Positions 8,048 to 17,165 of a DNA stretch of 64,000 nucleotides are shown here, in pieces. The translations under genes and the position numbers were made by a program. This DNA is from a candidate division KSB3 bacterium. Lineage in GTDB: Bacteria > Moduliflexota > Moduliflexia > Moduliflexales > Moduliflexaceae. Each line of letters opens with the position of its first letter. Position 1 is the first letter of the stretch. Under the pieces are notes generated by a model, which was not told the origin of the DNA, ran no database searches, and saw only the letters and a program-made list of their open reading frames with translations. The stretch covers positions 124,001-188,000 of the forward strand of contig PDSJ01000012.1 of the NCBI GenBank assembly GCA_002748425.1. The letters run 5' to 3'.

Positions 8048-10543
8048 TCAGGCCTGTATTCTGGAAGAATGCTGTTGATATTCTTTCCACAACTTCCCGT
8101 ATTTTCTCGGCAAGACTTGCTGCTCTGAACGGTTGAGCACGACACCGAGAATTGACGGATTGGTGATGCGCGAGAGTGCGAGGCGAACAACTTCCTTTGC
8201 AGTGTTTAATTCCCAGATGATCCACACAATTCCATCAAGTTGGGATGCAATAATTGACGAGTCCGGAATCAGTGACACCGGTGGAACGTCAAAAATAGCA
8301 TATTCAAAATAGGATGAGCCTTTAATCGAGTCGATAAAACGGTACATCTGCTTAGAACTCAGCGCATCGGCCGGGTGCGTCGCACTTCCCCCAGCCGGGA
8401 GGATGCTGAGATTCGGGCTGTCTGGGGGAAAATACAGCTTCGGCCTGATGGCCTGTTCGAGCATGTCGGACAAGCCAGGCTTTTGAGGGATCTCAAAGAC
8501 CTCATGGACAGCGGCTTTCCTGAAATTCGCGTCTACCAGGAGGACTCGATGGTTACGAGCCAGTGTTGACGCCAAATTGAGCGCAGTAACGGTTTTTCCT
8601 TCATTCGGGAGGGCGCTTGTGACCATAATACTTTTACAAGGACCGGAAAGAGCCTCTTTTAGGCCCCATTCGACATTGAAACACAGACGTCGGTACTCCT
8701 CTGCGGCATAAGATGTCGGGTTTGTAAGCATTGTGAGAACCATTGATAAATGTGAGTTCGGTTCCAAAGGAGTCGGGATGCGCTCTACGGTTGTATCAAA
8801 CAGTTCAATTTCTGCGGGGTCGTCATGTTGCGCGATCACCTCGTCTGTGTGCATGACCTCGATCGCCGGGTCGGGAGAAGTCTCCAGCAGGCTTTTTTCA
8901 GACGTTTCAGGGCGATTCTTGAGACGGGAGGCGCGTTTCTTACGCCTGACGTTCAGGACTTTTTTATGTTTTTTTAATTCTTTTCTGAAGTTTGTTTTTG
9001 GAATAATCGCAATGACCGGAAAATTGTATTCAATTTGGACGTCTTCCGCACTTTTAACCGAGGTATTAAGGTAATAGACTAAAAAGACGATCGCACTGCC
9101 GCTGATTGGCCCCAATAAGGAAATGGCGAGCATGATCACAATCGGTGACAGTCCGATCGGTTCATCAGGGTAATCCCGGTTGACAATTCGAATGCGGTTT
9201 TCACCACGACTTTTTTCTAATTCCTGGGTTGCCCTGGCGGTCTCTCGACGTTTAGCCAGATCGGTCTGGAGTTCGGTTTGCAAATCAATCTTCCGCTGAA
9301 TCGCCTCAAAACTTTTTTCAATTTCCGGCATCCCTCGTAGTTTGTCTTCATATAAGGCAATGTTGGACAGAAGTTTTTTTTCCTGATTGTGAAGTGATTG
9401 CAGCTCGGTCTCGACTTGACGGATTTGTCGATAATATTCATTATAAATGGGGTCGGCCAGGAAGATTTTTTCTTCAGCCTCGGGATCGCTTTGAATTTTG
9501 TCGTTCAACGAATCTTTTTTTGACGCGATTTGTTGTTTTAAGGAGATAAGTTCAGGCCATTCATCGGTAAATCCACGCTCCTCTAACTGCGCCAGACGTG
9601 TTTTTAATGCTTCCATCTCGAGCGCCTGGCGATCTTGCGAACGCGCCAACAACTGTGCCGTAATTTCAGGATCCTGCCGCAGGACGGTCTGGCGATTGGC
9701 CTTATCAATCTCCAGCCGTTGTTTGCTCGCGTTCTGGTTTTCTAAATCCTGCTGAACGATCCGGAGCGTATCGAGAGAGGTCTGACGTTGTTGCAATAAT
9801 GCAATTTTCGCTTCCGGCCCTTTGTCAAATTGTTCTACGCGAAGGTTCGATAATTCCCGTTCGAATTCTTCAAGTTTCCGGGTGGCGTCGCTATACTGGC
9901 GTTCGATGTATCGCGCAGCTTCACGGGTCTCCTGATGTTTATTACGCAACAGAAGTTCTTTGCACTGGTTGGCGATAATTTCGACAATTCTCTGGCAGGC
10001 AGTGGCATTGGGCCCTGTATAAGAAATTTGCAGAAAACGCCCTCGGCTTTGACGCAGTGACGTGTTCTCTTTGACAATATTGGTAATTTCCTGCCGCTCC
10101 ATGAGCTGCTTTTGTTCCTCTGTTAAGCTGTAGACAGGAAGCTTAAAGAGCGCTTTGATAAAATTTTTAAGCCGCTCTCCAAGCTCTATGGCACTCGGCA
10201 TAAATTGCAGGTTGAATGGCGGTGTGTACACATCTTCCCAGCGGATATCAAGCTCCTGAATCACATGCGGTTCGATAAAATCTTCGTTAAGAATCAAGTG
10301 TCTCAACGTTTCGAGTTGATCGTTAAGACTGGTCGAGACGGCCACGCCACGGGCAACTTCACCCAGGACATTCTCCGGATCGACATAAATTGTCGTCGCA
10401 GCAGAATACAGGCTGACCATAGACTTCACGATAAAGGCTGAAAATGCAAAAGAGCTGAACGTCAGAATCACGAGCAGCCATTTATAACGATACGCAAAAA
10501 CGCGTAATACTTTGATATCGATCGGCAGTTGTTTTGCGGCCAT
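8048..10543 (-). CDS. Wzz-type chain-length regulator fused to BY-kinase domain
   Basis: An 831-residue polysaccharide co-polymerase/autokinase. A Wzz-like N-terminus has transmembrane segments near residues 20-40 and 465-490 with a long periplasmic coiled coil (about 185-435) between. A very basic, then acidic cytoplasmic linker (about 510-590) precedes the BY-kinase ATPase (about 640-820), with Walker A ALPNEGKT, Walker A' VLLVDANFR and Walker B AIFDVPP. Such proteins set EPS chain length together with a polymerase. The C-terminal tyrosine cluster normally autophosphorylated is nearly absent: only two Tyr lie in the last 20 residues. It adjoins prsK and the glycosyltransferase cluster. Confidence 0.9.
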   Translation of the reverse strand: MAAKQLPIDIKVLRVFAYRYKWLLVILTFSSFAFSAFIVKSMVSLYSAATTIYVDPENVLGEVARGVAVSTSLNDQLETLRHLILNEDFIEPHVIQELDIRWEDVYTPPFNLQFMPSAIELGERLKNFIKALFKLPVYSLTEEQKQLMERQEITNIVKENTSLRQSRGRFLQISYTGPNATACQRIVEIIANQCKELLLRNKHQETREAARYIERQYSDATRKLEEFERELSNLRVEQFDKGPEAKIALLQQRQTSLDTLRIVQQDLENQNASKQRLEIDKANRQTVLRQDPEITAQLLARSQDRQALEMEALKTRLAQLEERGFTDEWPELISLKQQIASKKDSLNDKIQSDPEAEEKIFLADPIYNEYYRQIRQVETELQSLHNQEKKLLSNIALYEDKLRGMPEIEKSFEAIQRKIDLQTELQTDLAKRRETARATQELEKSRGENRIRIVNRDYPDEPIGLSPIVIMLAISLLGPISGSAIVFLVYYLNTSVKSAEDVQIEYNFPVIAIIPKTNFRKELKKHKKVLNVRRKKRASRLKNRPETSEKSLLETSPDPAIEVMHTDEVIAQHDDPAEIELFDTTVERIPTPLEPNSHLSMVLTMLTNPTSYAAEEYRRLCFNVEWGLKEALSGPCKSIMVTSALPNEGKTVTALNLASTLARNHRVLLVDANFRKAAVHEVFEIPQKPGLSDMLEQAIRPKLYFPPDSPNLSILPAGGSATHPADALSSKQMYRFIDSIKGSSYFEYAIFDVPPVSLIPDSSIIASQLDGIVWIIWELNTAKEVVRLALSRITNPSILGVVLNRSEQQVLPRKYGKLWKEYQQHSSRIQA

Positions 10544-10795
10544 AACTCAAGTTTCCCTGTGACGCAGAACGCAAAAAGAACTTTCTTTAAATTCTTAGGA
10601 GTCGATAGTAAAGTTTTTGGTAAAATATATTCTTATAACGGACTAGAGTCTAAGCAGGTACACTGTCAAGAGATACTTTTGAGATTATATCAGGCGCAGA
10701 AGAAAGTTTCACACAGAAGCCGATCAGGGGGACTTGCAGGACACAACGCGTTATGTATGATTCCAGCCAGAGCCGACCTCAGACGACTGAGACCT

Positions 10796-11596
10796 TCAGC
10801 CTCTTCGTTTCTGGGTCGCCGGATGTGTGGTGACAAACTCAGCATAGTTTTTTCTGAAATAGCGCAGATGAGCGAATATGTCTCGCAGCGGCGCACGCAG
10901 TTTCAGGACGAGCCAGAACGCTTCTCGGACGACGTGGCGTGATATTTTGGAATTCCCATGTTCACGCTCACGGAAGAGAAAGGGGATTTCCGTCACGTGA
11001 AAACCGGCCTTGAGCGCGTAATACAGCATTTCGATCTGGAACGCATAGCCATCGGAACAGATGCTCGCCAAGTCGATCGCCTCCAGCACTTCACGCCGAT
11101 AGCAGCGAAAACCTCCGGTAAAGTCCCAAATCGGCAGGATCATGATATATGATGTGTAAATATTCGCGAATTTGCTCAGAAGAAGACGGCGAAACCGCCA
11201 TCCCTCGACCCTGACCCCATTTAAATAGCGACTTCCAAGCACAAGATCGTAATCCCTGATGGCGCTTAAAAACTCAGGAAGACGGTATGGGTCGTGTGAA
11301 AAATCAGCATCCATTTCAAAAATATAATCGGCCCCGAAATCCAGAGCATATTGGAAACCTTTCACATATGCCGTTCCAAGCCCTTGTTTTCCGGACCGAT
11401 GAATGACATGCACATTTCCAGAGTGGGTTCTGGCAAGTTCGTCTGCAATTTGACCGGTTCCGTCAGGTGAGTTATCATCAACGATCGTGATATGGAATCG
11501 GGGATCGATGTCCAGAATCGTAGTGATCAGCGGAATGATATTGTCTTTTTCGTTGTATGTTGGGATAACAATCATAGAAATCGGGGTTTCCGGCAT
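10796..11596 (-). CDS. Family-2 glycosyltransferase, polyprenol-phosphate mannosyltransferase-like
   Basis: A 266-residue GT-A enzyme closest in pattern to dolichol-phosphate mannose synthase. Visible motifs are VIPTYNEKDNI, VDDNSPDGT, the metal-binding FEMDADFSHDP (DxD-type) and GSRYLNG, followed by LLSKFANIYTSY and the acceptor-side DFTGGFRCYRREVLE. It would load a sugar onto a polyprenyl phosphate at the inner membrane face, which is used by membrane transferases such as the nearby DUF2723 proteins (inference). AAGGAG lies 9 nt before the ATG at 11596; another in-frame ATG is at 11602. There is no C-terminal transmembrane pair. Confidence 0.88.
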   Translation of the reverse strand: MPETPISMIVIPTYNEKDNIIPLITTILDIDPRFHITIVDDNSPDGTGQIADELARTHSGNVHVIHRSGKQGLGTAYVKGFQYALDFGADYIFEMDADFSHDPYRLPEFLSAIRDYDLVLGSRYLNGVRVEGWRFRRLLLSKFANIYTSYIMILPIWDFTGGFRCYRREVLEAIDLASICSDGYAFQIEMLYYALKAGFHVTEIPFLFREREHGNSKISRHVVREAFWLVLKLRAPLRDIFAHLRYFRKNYAEFVTTHPATQKRRG

Positions 11597-11849
11597 AGAC
11601 ATATTCTCCTTAAACACAACGACGCATCTAGGGTATAGATGAAAGAACAGGAAGAACCATACAGTGTAGTACCGAATTAGTAGCTAATGATCGCAGAGTA
11701 TTGTCAATAAAAATCATTCCGGGAAGTGAAAAATGGCCTGATGACTTCGGCGCAGTCGTTCCGAATGGAGAGAATTCCGAGTCGCATCTCCGAAATTTTG
11801 CGATCTAGTCTTTGACAAAATTGCCTTTCTCGTGTAAGGAGGCAGTTCT

Positions 11850-12734
11850 ATGAAACAACAAGTATCGATGGGGATTATGGCATACAATGAAGAGGCGATT
11901 ATCGGTTCATTGCTGGAAGCGGTGCTCAAGCAGGAGTGGCATCATGGCGAGTTGCTGGAGATCGTGGTTGTCGCGTCCGGCTGCACTGATGGCACTGAAA
12001 AGATTGTCCGTTCGTATGAACGGGCCGATGAACGCGTACGTCTGCTTGCGCAGGCTGAACGCGAAGGAAAAGCTTCGGCGATCAACCTGTTTCTGAAGCA
12101 CGCTTCAGGGGATATTGTGATCCTGGAGAGCGCCGATACGGTTCCTGATGAGGGGACGCTGGACAAATTAATCGCGCCGTTTCAAAACCCGCGAGTCGGC
12201 ATGACCGGAGCGCATCCGGTTCCAGTCGATACGACTGAGAATTTCATCGGCTTTATGGTGCGCCTGCTCTGGCGGCTGCATCATAAGATCGCTCTGCACA
12301 AACCAAAGCTGGGTGAATTGATCGCTTTCAGACATGTCATTCACCGCATCCCGCCGGACACGGCTGTCGATGAGGCGTCACTTGAAGCCATCATGCAGGA
12401 ACTGGGGTACGAACTGCGCTATGTCCCCGAGGCAATTGTCAGGAATAAGGGTCCTGAAACCCTGAAAGATATGATCACGCAGCGTCGTCGGATTGCCGCC
12501 GGACATTTGTACGTGAAGAAGACACAACATTTAACCGTCAGCACGAGTAAACCTTTTAGTATTGTGAAAGTCTTATTACCGGAGTTCTCACGGGAAATGA
12601 AAAAAAATATGTGGATCGCAGGGGCCATTCTTCTTGAAGCCTTTTGCCGCGCCTTGGGGGCGTATGATTTTTATCTGAAGAAAAAGAATCCCTATATCTG
12701 GGATATTGCAGACTCAACAAAGCGCTGGAAATAA
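11850..12734 (+). CDS. Family-2 glycosyltransferase
   Basis: A 294-residue GT-A fold enzyme. The nucleotide-binding start is MGIMAYNEEAIIGSLLEAV, and ASGCTDGTEKI follows. The region where the DxD is expected reads LESADTVPD, so the motif is atypical (S-A-D). It resembles soluble glycosyltransferases of polysaccharide clusters; donor and acceptor are not predictable. A strong AAGGAGG site precedes the ATG. It starts a plus-strand run and lies 6 bp before the epimerase gene. Confidence 0.85.
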   Translation: MKQQVSMGIMAYNEEAIIGSLLEAVLKQEWHHGELLEIVVVASGCTDGTEKIVRSYERADERVRLLAQAEREGKASAINLFLKHASGDIVILESADTVPDEGTLDKLIAPFQNPRVGMTGAHPVPVDTTENFIGFMVRLLWRLHHKIALHKPKLGELIAFRHVIHRIPPDTAVDEASLEAIMQELGYELRYVPEAIVRNKGPETLKDMITQRRRIAAGHLYVKKTQHLTVSTSKPFSIVKVLLPEFSREMKKNMWIAGAILLEAFCRALGAYDFYLKKKNPYIWDIADSTKRWK

Positions 12735-12740
12735 GAAGAT

Positions 12741-13703
12741 ATGGAGACGCATCACGTACTCGTCACCGGTGCCGGCGGATTTATCGGCTCGCATCTTGTA
12801 CAGGCATTCTTGAGGCAAGCTGATTGCACTGTGCTTGCACTGTCGCGCAAAGCCCGGCCCCCAGGGCTCCCACAAGCCAGACTTCTCTGGAAGCAAGGGG
12901 ATGTTCTGAATCCTGCATTCCTCGAAGAGACCTTCAGTTCGCTGCCGATTCGTTCCGTGATCCATTTGGCTGCCTTGCGAGGTGCCGGGAGCGGAGATGC
13001 ACGCGCGTACCACGCCGTCAATGTTGAAGGGACAGAACGTTTGCTTGATCTGTCATGGAAACATGCTGTCAACACCTTTGTGTTCTGCAGTTCGGTCGGC
13101 GTACACGGATCAATTCCGGCCGAGCTTCCTGCAACGTGGAAAAGCCCTTTTCATGCTGACAGCCTTTATCATCAATCGAAGATCTCTGCTGAGAAAATCG
13201 TAGAGCGTTACATCCGACGCGGTCTCAACGCCTATATTGTACGCCCCACGATTACATACGGCGCAGGAGATACCGGTTTCCCGAAGACCTTGATCGATGT
13301 GGTCCGAAAAAGGCGTTTACTCTTGCCGTCGGATGATATCCTGATCCATCTCCTCAGTGCAGGCAAACTCGCTGAATTGATCCGTACAATGCTTTTCAAA
13401 ACGCGTCAGAAAGAGCTTCGGACGTTCATCGTCGCCGATGCAGAGCCAATTTCTCTCAAACGCCTGGCAGATCTGATTCATCAGCACTACTATGGGGTGG
13501 ATTATCCTGCCCTGTTCTCCATTCCGAACGTCGTTTTCAACGGACTTGAGATCGCTTTTCGTATGATGCGTAATGAGAAATGGCGTACACGGATACTGTT
13601 GCTTTCAAAAAGCTGGTATTACGATATACAGGACACTATTCGCTTGTGTTCATATCGACCTGCAGAGACAGCGCAGAGTTTTCTCAAAGAAATGCGTGTA
13701 TAA
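12741..13703 (+). CDS. NAD-dependent epimerase/dehydratase family protein
   Basis: A 320-residue extended short-chain dehydrogenase/reductase. The Rossmann motif is VTGAGGFIGSHL near residue 8. FCSSVGVHG supplies the catalytic Ser region and YHQSKISAEK the YxxxK pair (about residue 139). VRPTITYGAGD is the usual substrate-side strand. It probably converts a nucleotide sugar or a lipid-linked sugar for the polymer built by this cluster; the exact substrate is unknown. The gene lies tightly between a glycosyltransferase and a DUF2723 membrane protein. Confidence 0.85.
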   Translation: METHHVLVTGAGGFIGSHLVQAFLRQADCTVLALSRKARPPGLPQARLLWKQGDVLNPAFLEETFSSLPIRSVIHLAALRGAGSGDARAYHAVNVEGTERLLDLSWKHAVNTFVFCSSVGVHGSIPAELPATWKSPFHADSLYHQSKISAEKIVERYIRRGLNAYIVRPTITYGAGDTGFPKTLIDVVRKRRLLLPSDDILIHLLSAGKLAELIRTMLFKTRQKELRTFIVADAEPISLKRLADLIHQHYYGVDYPALFSIPNVVFNGLEIAFRMMRNEKWRTRILLLSKSWYYDIQDTIRLCSYRPAETAQSFLKEMRV

Positions 13704-13719
13704 GCCTGTCAAACGCCGT

Positions 13720-15252
13720 ATGAAAACATATCGTTCACATGTCGTCCTTTTGCTGATCTCAGGTCTGTTTTACCTGTGGACACTGGCCCCTGGCATTATT
13801 GCGGGCGACAGTGCGTCGTTTGCCGTAGACGTTCAACAGTTGAAGCTGACCGAGGCGCATAAACTGCGATTGGGCCGGGCCGACAATCACCCCTTCTATC
13901 TTGTTGTGGGGAAATTGTTTTCATACCTTCCTTTTGAACTGGCCTACAGCCTCAATCTGATGTCGGCGTTTTTTGGTCTGTTGACGATACTCGTTGTGTT
14001 CCTTGTCATCAGGCATCTCAGCGAATCGCCCCTTGCTGCGCTCTTCGGCGCCTTCTCGCTGATGGTCTCGCATGCATTCTGGCAGCACTCCGTGATTGCA
14101 GAAGTCTACACCCTGAATGCGTTTTTTGTCGCTGTGCTGCTCTATCTGGTTCTCACGCAGATGACTCAACGCTGGTTTCCGGCGCTTTTTCTCATTGTTG
14201 TTGTCAGTGGATTGCTGAACCATCTCATTCTGGCACTCGTGCTGCCGGCATTGTGTGTGTATATATTCATCCATCTCACTGCGAAATCGCGTAAAAGAGT
14301 TCTCTGGCTTGGCGGGGGATCGGCATGTCTGCTGCTGCTTGGATCGATCGCGGCTGTTCTGCTTTGGCCTCACGAAATACGCACCTGGCTGCACGCTATG
14401 CTTATTGGTCCCCCGCCGATTAAGCATTATCTGCTTCTGCCTGACGGAATAACACCTTTGCTCAGGGAACTTCTGTTTTATATCCTCTATCTCTGCTACC
14501 AGTTTCCTCTGGGCGGTGTTTTGATTGGAATCCTGGGCATAGTGACCTTAGCTGAGAGACACAGAGCTGCCGCCGTATTGACAGGGATGATGCTGTTATG
14601 TAATGCCGTGTTTTTTCTTAAAACCACGTCATGGGCAAGCTACGGGGGAAGCAAATACACGTTTTATATTTCTGACTATACGCTGTTTGCTGTGTATATC
14701 GGCTGCGGAGCATCATCTTTGTTGAAGGGGCTGAACAGCTACGTTAGCAAAAAAGTGGGGCCCGGCAAGGCGCTGTGGCTCTCAAGAGGAGCTGTCACAG
14801 CCAGCGTTGTGCTCACTGTCATGCTGTATGCGGTTATGCCATCACTGCTCTCTGTTCTCAAGATTGACGTACTTCATGCGCGGACATTAGCCTACCGCGA
14901 CAATAATAGCTTTTTTTTAAATCCGAATAAACGCGGCTGGTATGGCGATCGGATTTTTGGCGAGGAGATCCTGGAACAGAGCCGCCAGCATGCCGTGATT
15001 TTTGCTGATTTTACGCCATATTCAATCCTGAAATATCTTTTAGAGGTCGAAAAGAAACGTCCGGATATCACGCTTGTTATGTGTCATAAACGACTAAAGA
15101 TTCGGGAACAGGTCGACGCGCTCAGACAAGAACAGCCGGACAGACCTGTCTACCTTGCCGACACAAATTCGTATTATAACCTGAAAGGGCTTGATGAGCT
15201 GTATATGATACGTCCATACGTATCGTTTTTTGAAATTCTGACACGGAAATAA
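13720..15252 (+). CDS. DUF2723 membrane protein, O-mannosyltransferase-like
   Basis: A 510-residue integral membrane protein with about ten hydrophobic segments. The N-terminal loop IIAGDSASFAVD and the following NHPFYLVVGKLFSYLP match the DUF2723 pattern, a GT-C-like family thought to use polyprenyl-phosphate sugars. A soluble C-terminal portion includes RPDITLVMCHK. I chose the ATG at 13720 to avoid a 130-bp overlap with the epimerase gene; no strong ribosome site is seen, so translation may be coupled. It carries a T8 run at about 14911. A larger homologue sits at 32.7-34.8 kb. Confidence 0.82.
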   Translation: MKTYRSHVVLLLISGLFYLWTLAPGIIAGDSASFAVDVQQLKLTEAHKLRLGRADNHPFYLVVGKLFSYLPFELAYSLNLMSAFFGLLTILVVFLVIRHLSESPLAALFGAFSLMVSHAFWQHSVIAEVYTLNAFFVAVLLYLVLTQMTQRWFPALFLIVVVSGLLNHLILALVLPALCVYIFIHLTAKSRKRVLWLGGGSACLLLLGSIAAVLLWPHEIRTWLHAMLIGPPPIKHYLLLPDGITPLLRELLFYILYLCYQFPLGGVLIGILGIVTLAERHRAAAVLTGMMLLCNAVFFLKTTSWASYGGSKYTFYISDYTLFAVYIGCGASSLLKGLNSYVSKKVGPGKALWLSRGAVTASVVLTVMLYAVMPSLLSVLKIDVLHARTLAYRDNNSFFLNPNKRGWYGDRIFGEEILEQSRQHAVIFADFTPYSILKYLLEVEKKRPDITLVMCHKRLKIREQVDALRQEQPDRPVYLADTNSYYNLKGLDELYMIRPYVSFFEILTRK

Positions 15253-15262
15253 TTAAAGAACA

Positions 15263-16099
15263 ATGCACGTACACTCTGCCTGGAAACAGTATTTTACGCA
15301 TTATCATGAAGGATTGGGATCGACCTACGAACGTTTTATGTTGCATCGCATTTTTAAGGAGATCAGTGATCAGCAGGCCATTGAGCATGTCCTGGAAGCT
15401 CCGTCTTTTGGCATGACGGGAGTTTCTGGTATTAACAGCTTGTGGTGGGCCGCGCGCAAGAAGCATGTAACGCTCCTGGACGACAACCGCGAACGGATCG
15501 AATGTATTCGGGGAGTCTGGCAGGCACTCTCCTTTGATCTGGATATTCTGTACCATCCATTTGCCAGCAAAGCGATACTGCCGTTTGACGATCAGTCCTT
15601 TGATATGGCCTGGAACTTTGCAGCCTTATGGTTTGTGCCGGATCTGGAGCAATTTTTGGCGGAAGTAACGCGAATCAGCCGAAAAGTTGTCCTGCTGTGC
15701 ATCCCAAACCGGGAAAATATTTTTCATCTGATTCGTATGCGCTCGCCGGACATGAAGAAGAGCGTGTATGTTGACAACATTCACGTTGCAAAGATTGCTG
15801 CAATCATGACAAAGATGAACTGGAAGCTCGACAAGCAGGCCTATTTCGACATTCCCCCCTGGCCGGACATCGCCATGAACAAAGAGAACATGCTGCAAAA
15901 GATCGGTCTTGGCCGCCTGGCACGGCGCTTAGAGCGCGAAAATGACCGGGCGCCGCTTTGTATTCTCGATTATTTTCGTGGAAATGCCCCGAATATGGAA
16001 CGAGAAATCCTGCGATACGCGTTGTTGGAAAATGCCCCGCGAGTATTTGCAAGATTGTGGGCGCATCATCAATTTTTACTGTTCAGTCCGTCCGTATAG
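15263..16099 (+). CDS. SAM-dependent methyltransferase-like protein
   Basis: A 278-residue protein that looks like a class I methyltransferase, though the glycine motif is degenerate: VLEAPSFGMTGVSG stands where the usual DxGxGxG would be. The acidic end of strand 2 (VTLLDDN), the IL-P-FDDQSFDMAWNF strand 4 region and RKVVLLCIPNREN fit the fold. It lies 10 bp after the DUF2723 gene inside the polysaccharide cluster, so it may modify a sugar or a lipid carrier. Activity is not assured given motif I. Confidence 0.65.
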   Translation: MHVHSAWKQYFTHYHEGLGSTYERFMLHRIFKEISDQQAIEHVLEAPSFGMTGVSGINSLWWAARKKHVTLLDDNRERIECIRGVWQALSFDLDILYHPFASKAILPFDDQSFDMAWNFAALWFVPDLEQFLAEVTRISRKVVLLCIPNRENIFHLIRMRSPDMKKSVYVDNIHVAKIAAIMTKMNWKLDKQAYFDIPPWPDIAMNKENMLQKIGLGRLARRLERENDRAPLCILDYFRGNAPNMEREILRYALLENAPRVFARLWAHHQFLLFSPSV

Positions 16100-16128
16100 T
16101 CACTGTGTCTGAAAAATGTGGAAAGGAC

Positions 16129-16158
16129 TTGACAAAAGGTCACGACGTCGAATAGATA
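16129..16158 (+). promoter_or_regulatory. Possible sigma-70 promoter inside the EPS cluster
   Basis: TTGACA (16129-16134), an 18-nt spacer and TAGATA (16153-16158) lie just before a glycosyltransferase gene. A start near 16165 would leave a short leader to the ATG at 16196. Sequence-only inference. Confidence 0.4.
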
Positions 16159-16195
16159 TATCAGGTTGTCCCGGAATTCTGAACGTTCTGATTGT

Positions 16196-17131
16196 ATGCT
16201 GAGGGCTGTGCGTCACAAGACGCTGGCAAATATGGATATGATGTCGCTACCGTTCGTGTCAGTTATTCTTCCGGTCTATAACGATGCGGAACGCCTGAAA
16301 ATATGTTTGGGCGCATTAGAAGAGCAGACGTACCCGAAAGAGGCCTACGAAGTTATTGTGGTTGACAACAACTCTGCAGAGAGTATCGAAGCGATCGTCG
16401 AGAATTACGCCCAGGCTCGCGCCGATTTTGAAGATCGGCCCGGGTCCTATTCCGCTCGTAATAAAGGGCTTGCTACGGCACAGGGAGAGGTACTGGCGTT
16501 TACGGATTCTGATTGCATTCCTGCGGCAGACTGGATTGAAAGAGGGGTAAAAGCGCTTTTGAGCGTCCCGAACTGTGGGATTGTCGGAGGAGAGGTGACG
16601 TTGTTCTTCAAAGATCCTGATCGTCCGACAGCGGTCGAGCTCTATGACCGGCTCATGTATCTCAGCCAAAAACGCTATGTTGAAAAATATAAATACAGCG
16701 CGACGGCGAATTTATTCACATTCAGGCATGTCTTTGAACGAGTCGGGGATTTTGACGGAACCCTGCAATCCGGTGGCGATAAAGAATGGGGCCAGCGAGT
16801 AACGGCCGCCGGGTATACGCTGTTCTATGCCGCCGATGTACGCATAAAGCATCCGGCAAGGGCTACGCTGGCGGAAATGCAGGAAAAAACCAGGCGAGTG
16901 GCAAGAGGTTTTACAAAAAGAGCCTGGAAACAGCATCTGGCCCCCTTGAGCTGGACTTATGAATCATTAATGGATCATCTTCCTCCGATACCGCCTGTTG
17001 TCACAACGATGCGGATAAGCGATGCGACCTTTGGCATGAAAATGAAAATTCTCATGATATGGTGTCTTCTGCGATATACAAGAATTGTAGAAATCTTACG
17101 GACGAAATGTGTGAAAGCAACGCGACAATAG
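16196..17131 (+). CDS. Family-2 glycosyltransferase
   Basis: A protein of about 311 residues. Motifs are SVILPVYNDAERL, VVDNNSAESI, SYSARNKGLATAQGEVLAF and the metal-binding FTDSDCIPAADW. TLQSGGDKEWGQRV is the acceptor-side region typical of capsule and EPS glycosyltransferases. The start is ambiguous: TTG 16166, ATG 16196 and ATG 16232 are all in frame without a strong ribosome site. It is followed after 34 bp by the PL5-like lyase. Confidence 0.87.
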   Translation: MLRAVRHKTLANMDMMSLPFVSVILPVYNDAERLKICLGALEEQTYPKEAYEVIVVDNNSAESIEAIVENYAQARADFEDRPGSYSARNKGLATAQGEVLAFTDSDCIPAADWIERGVKALLSVPNCGIVGGEVTLFFKDPDRPTAVELYDRLMYLSQKRYVEKYKYSATANLFTFRHVFERVGDFDGTLQSGGDKEWGQRVTAAGYTLFYAADVRIKHPARATLAEMQEKTRRVARGFTKRAWKQHLAPLSWTYESLMDHLPPIPPVVTTMRISDATFGMKMKILMIWCLLRYTRIVEILRTKCVKATRQ

Positions 17132-17165
17132 GGCAGAACAGCGCGCGGGGGGAGACTGAAAAGCT

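Noticed and set aside
11812..11840. TTGACA-17-TAAGGA before the glycosyltransferase at 11850
   Set aside because: The would-be -10 overlaps the AAGGAGG ribosome site, so transcription would start inside the site; it is not a usable promoter for this gene.
13573..13719. Upstream extension of the DUF2723 gene
   Set aside because: It would overlap the epimerase gene by 130 bp and its translation lacks a membrane or family pattern.
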